Positions 42,186-42,478 of a DNA stretch of 42,478 bases are shown here, piece by piece. The stretch is from QNES01 sp023143415 (GTDB lineage Bacteria; Pseudomonadota; Gammaproteobacteria; Beggiatoales; Beggiatoaceae), in contig DAOVUF010000003.1 of the NCBI GenBank assembly GCA_030632725.1, forward strand, positions 1 to 42,478, in the 5' to 3' direction. Every line of letters starts with the position of its first letter. Positions within the stretch are counted from its first letter, which is position 1. The position numbers and the translations under genes were made by a program. The notes beneath the pieces are model-generated. The model did not search any database. It had not been told where the DNA came from and worked only from the letters and a program-made list of their open reading frames with translations.

Positions 42186-42306
42186 CTTTTAATTTATCCA
42201 AGGTAGTGTTTGTCCTTTTTATTTGAAGGTTTTGGTCTTTTTTAGGATATTTCTTTAAATTTTTGAGTGCAATATCTGTAAACTGCACTTCATAGCGATT
42301 GTTCAA
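42169..42306 (-). pseudogene. RelE/ParE-like toxin fragment
   Basis: From a possible TTG start at 42306 (behind AGAGGGAT), 45 residues read NNRYEVQFTDIALKNLKKYP and end KLKDEYHF. The first half looks like the N-terminus of a ParE/RelE toxin; the rest is missing. It overlaps the start of the HigB-HigA gene by 17 nt. It may be a remnant or a real small ORF. Confidence 0.4.
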
Positions 42307-42356
42307 AACTCATCCCTCTAATTATAGTATCTCTTCATTTTCAAATGCCTTATGGT

Positions 42357-42401
42357 TTCGAGGTTAAAGTTTTTGCTTCGCAAAAACTTTAACCTCGAAA
42401 T
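42357..42401. repeat. H hairpin (GGTTAAAG arm variant)
   Basis: The arms TTTCGAGGTTAAAG and CTTTAACCTCGAAA enclose TTTTTGCTTCGCAAAAA, which extends the stem so that the whole unit folds with a TTCG-type tip. Both arms carry the same compensated change relative to the main variant. Confidence 0.88.
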
Positions 42402-42459
42402 GACTTTCGTTCTACTGCTTTTGAATGAATTTCCAAGCAGAGTTTGGAAGCTAAAAAAA

Positions 42460-42478
42460 TTCAGTATAACAGAACTAA
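42460..42478 (-). repeat. Cassette repeat, start of copy 8
   Basis: TTCAGTATAACAGAACTAA at the window edge matches the first block of the cassette repeat, so the array probably continues beyond the window. Confidence 0.7.

Noticed and set aside
3525..42401. H hairpins as Rho-independent terminators
   Set aside because: The T-run is inside the loop and the stem is not followed by a T-run. Many copies are far from any gene end and some lie within reading frames.
37061..42478. Classical integron cassette array
   Set aside because: The repeats lie between small gene cassettes, but I could not find paired GTTRRRY / RYYYAAC core sites in the unit, its length and direct promoter/terminator content differ from attC, and no integrase is present.
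1..42478. tRNA, rRNA or riboswitch
   Set aside because: I found no cloverleaf with a conserved T-loop, no rRNA-like stretch, and no recognisable riboswitch core. Small unknown RNAs cannot be excluded by eye.

Overview
The window looks like the chromosome of an AT-rich gammaproteobacterium. Housekeeping genes (rpsT, a GlrR-type regulator, moeA, moeB, ugd, rpiA, an MlaE permease) are gammaproteobacterial in character. They sit among very abundant intergenic palindromes, heptamer repeats, hybrid histidine kinases and toxin-antitoxin genes. This mix suggests a large sulfur bacterium of the Thiotrichales (Beggiatoa/Thiomargarita-like). The assignment is inferred from style and content; no marker gene proves it.

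Layout. 0.3-3.1 kb: NfeD-like protein, rhodanese, rpsT, and a convergent sigma-54 regulator whose 3' end carries the rpsT terminator. 3.8-7.6 kb: HlyD-type adaptor and a phosphorelay pair (HPt, then REC-PAS-GGDEF-EAL). 8.0-10.2 kb: moeB and ugd. 10.7-13.0 kb: two PD-(D/E)XK-like proteins and a methyltransferase. 13.4-17.5 kb: STAS-MlaE permease, small membrane protein, a small protein/aspartic protease pair, a third PD-(D/E)XK-like protein and an exported protein. 17.5-24.8 kb: a decayed gene, an OprF-like porin, an OLD-family nuclease, a second ATPase, BrnT/antitoxin and an orphan antitoxin-like ORF. 24.8-32.4 kb: two hybrid kinases around a fourth PD-(D/E)XK-like protein. 32.7-36.8 kb: moeA, TMEM43-like protein, rpiA. 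37.0-42.5 kb: an array of toxin-antitoxin cassettes, all on the minus strand, separated by copies of one repeat of about 190-250 bp carrying a terminator, a palindrome and a promoter-like end.

The main discovery is layered mobile palindromes. A hairpin of about 41-45 nt (called H here; ends TTCGAGG...CCTCGAA, arms that differ but stay complementary) occurs about 20 times. It can be caught as an insertion: (i) two copies of a longer element (called L) are 152 and 194 bp, differing by exactly one 42-bp H hairpin, and the longer copy is flanked by an 8-bp duplication; (ii) H interrupts a tumE toxin gene with a 4-5 bp duplication, and removing it restores a full TumE reading frame; (iii) H interrupts a second small ORF; (iv) H is present as a 14-codon in-frame insert in the sensor domain of a 1645-aa kinase. 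A third family (T) has 16-bp terminal inverted repeats, and its ends supply stop codons to neighbouring genes.

The other candidate system is the toxin-antitoxin cassette array. Each gene or gene pair lies between copies of the same promoter/terminator repeat, and several toxins are broken while their antitoxins stay intact. I saw no tRNA, rRNA, CRISPR array, integrase or transposase gene.
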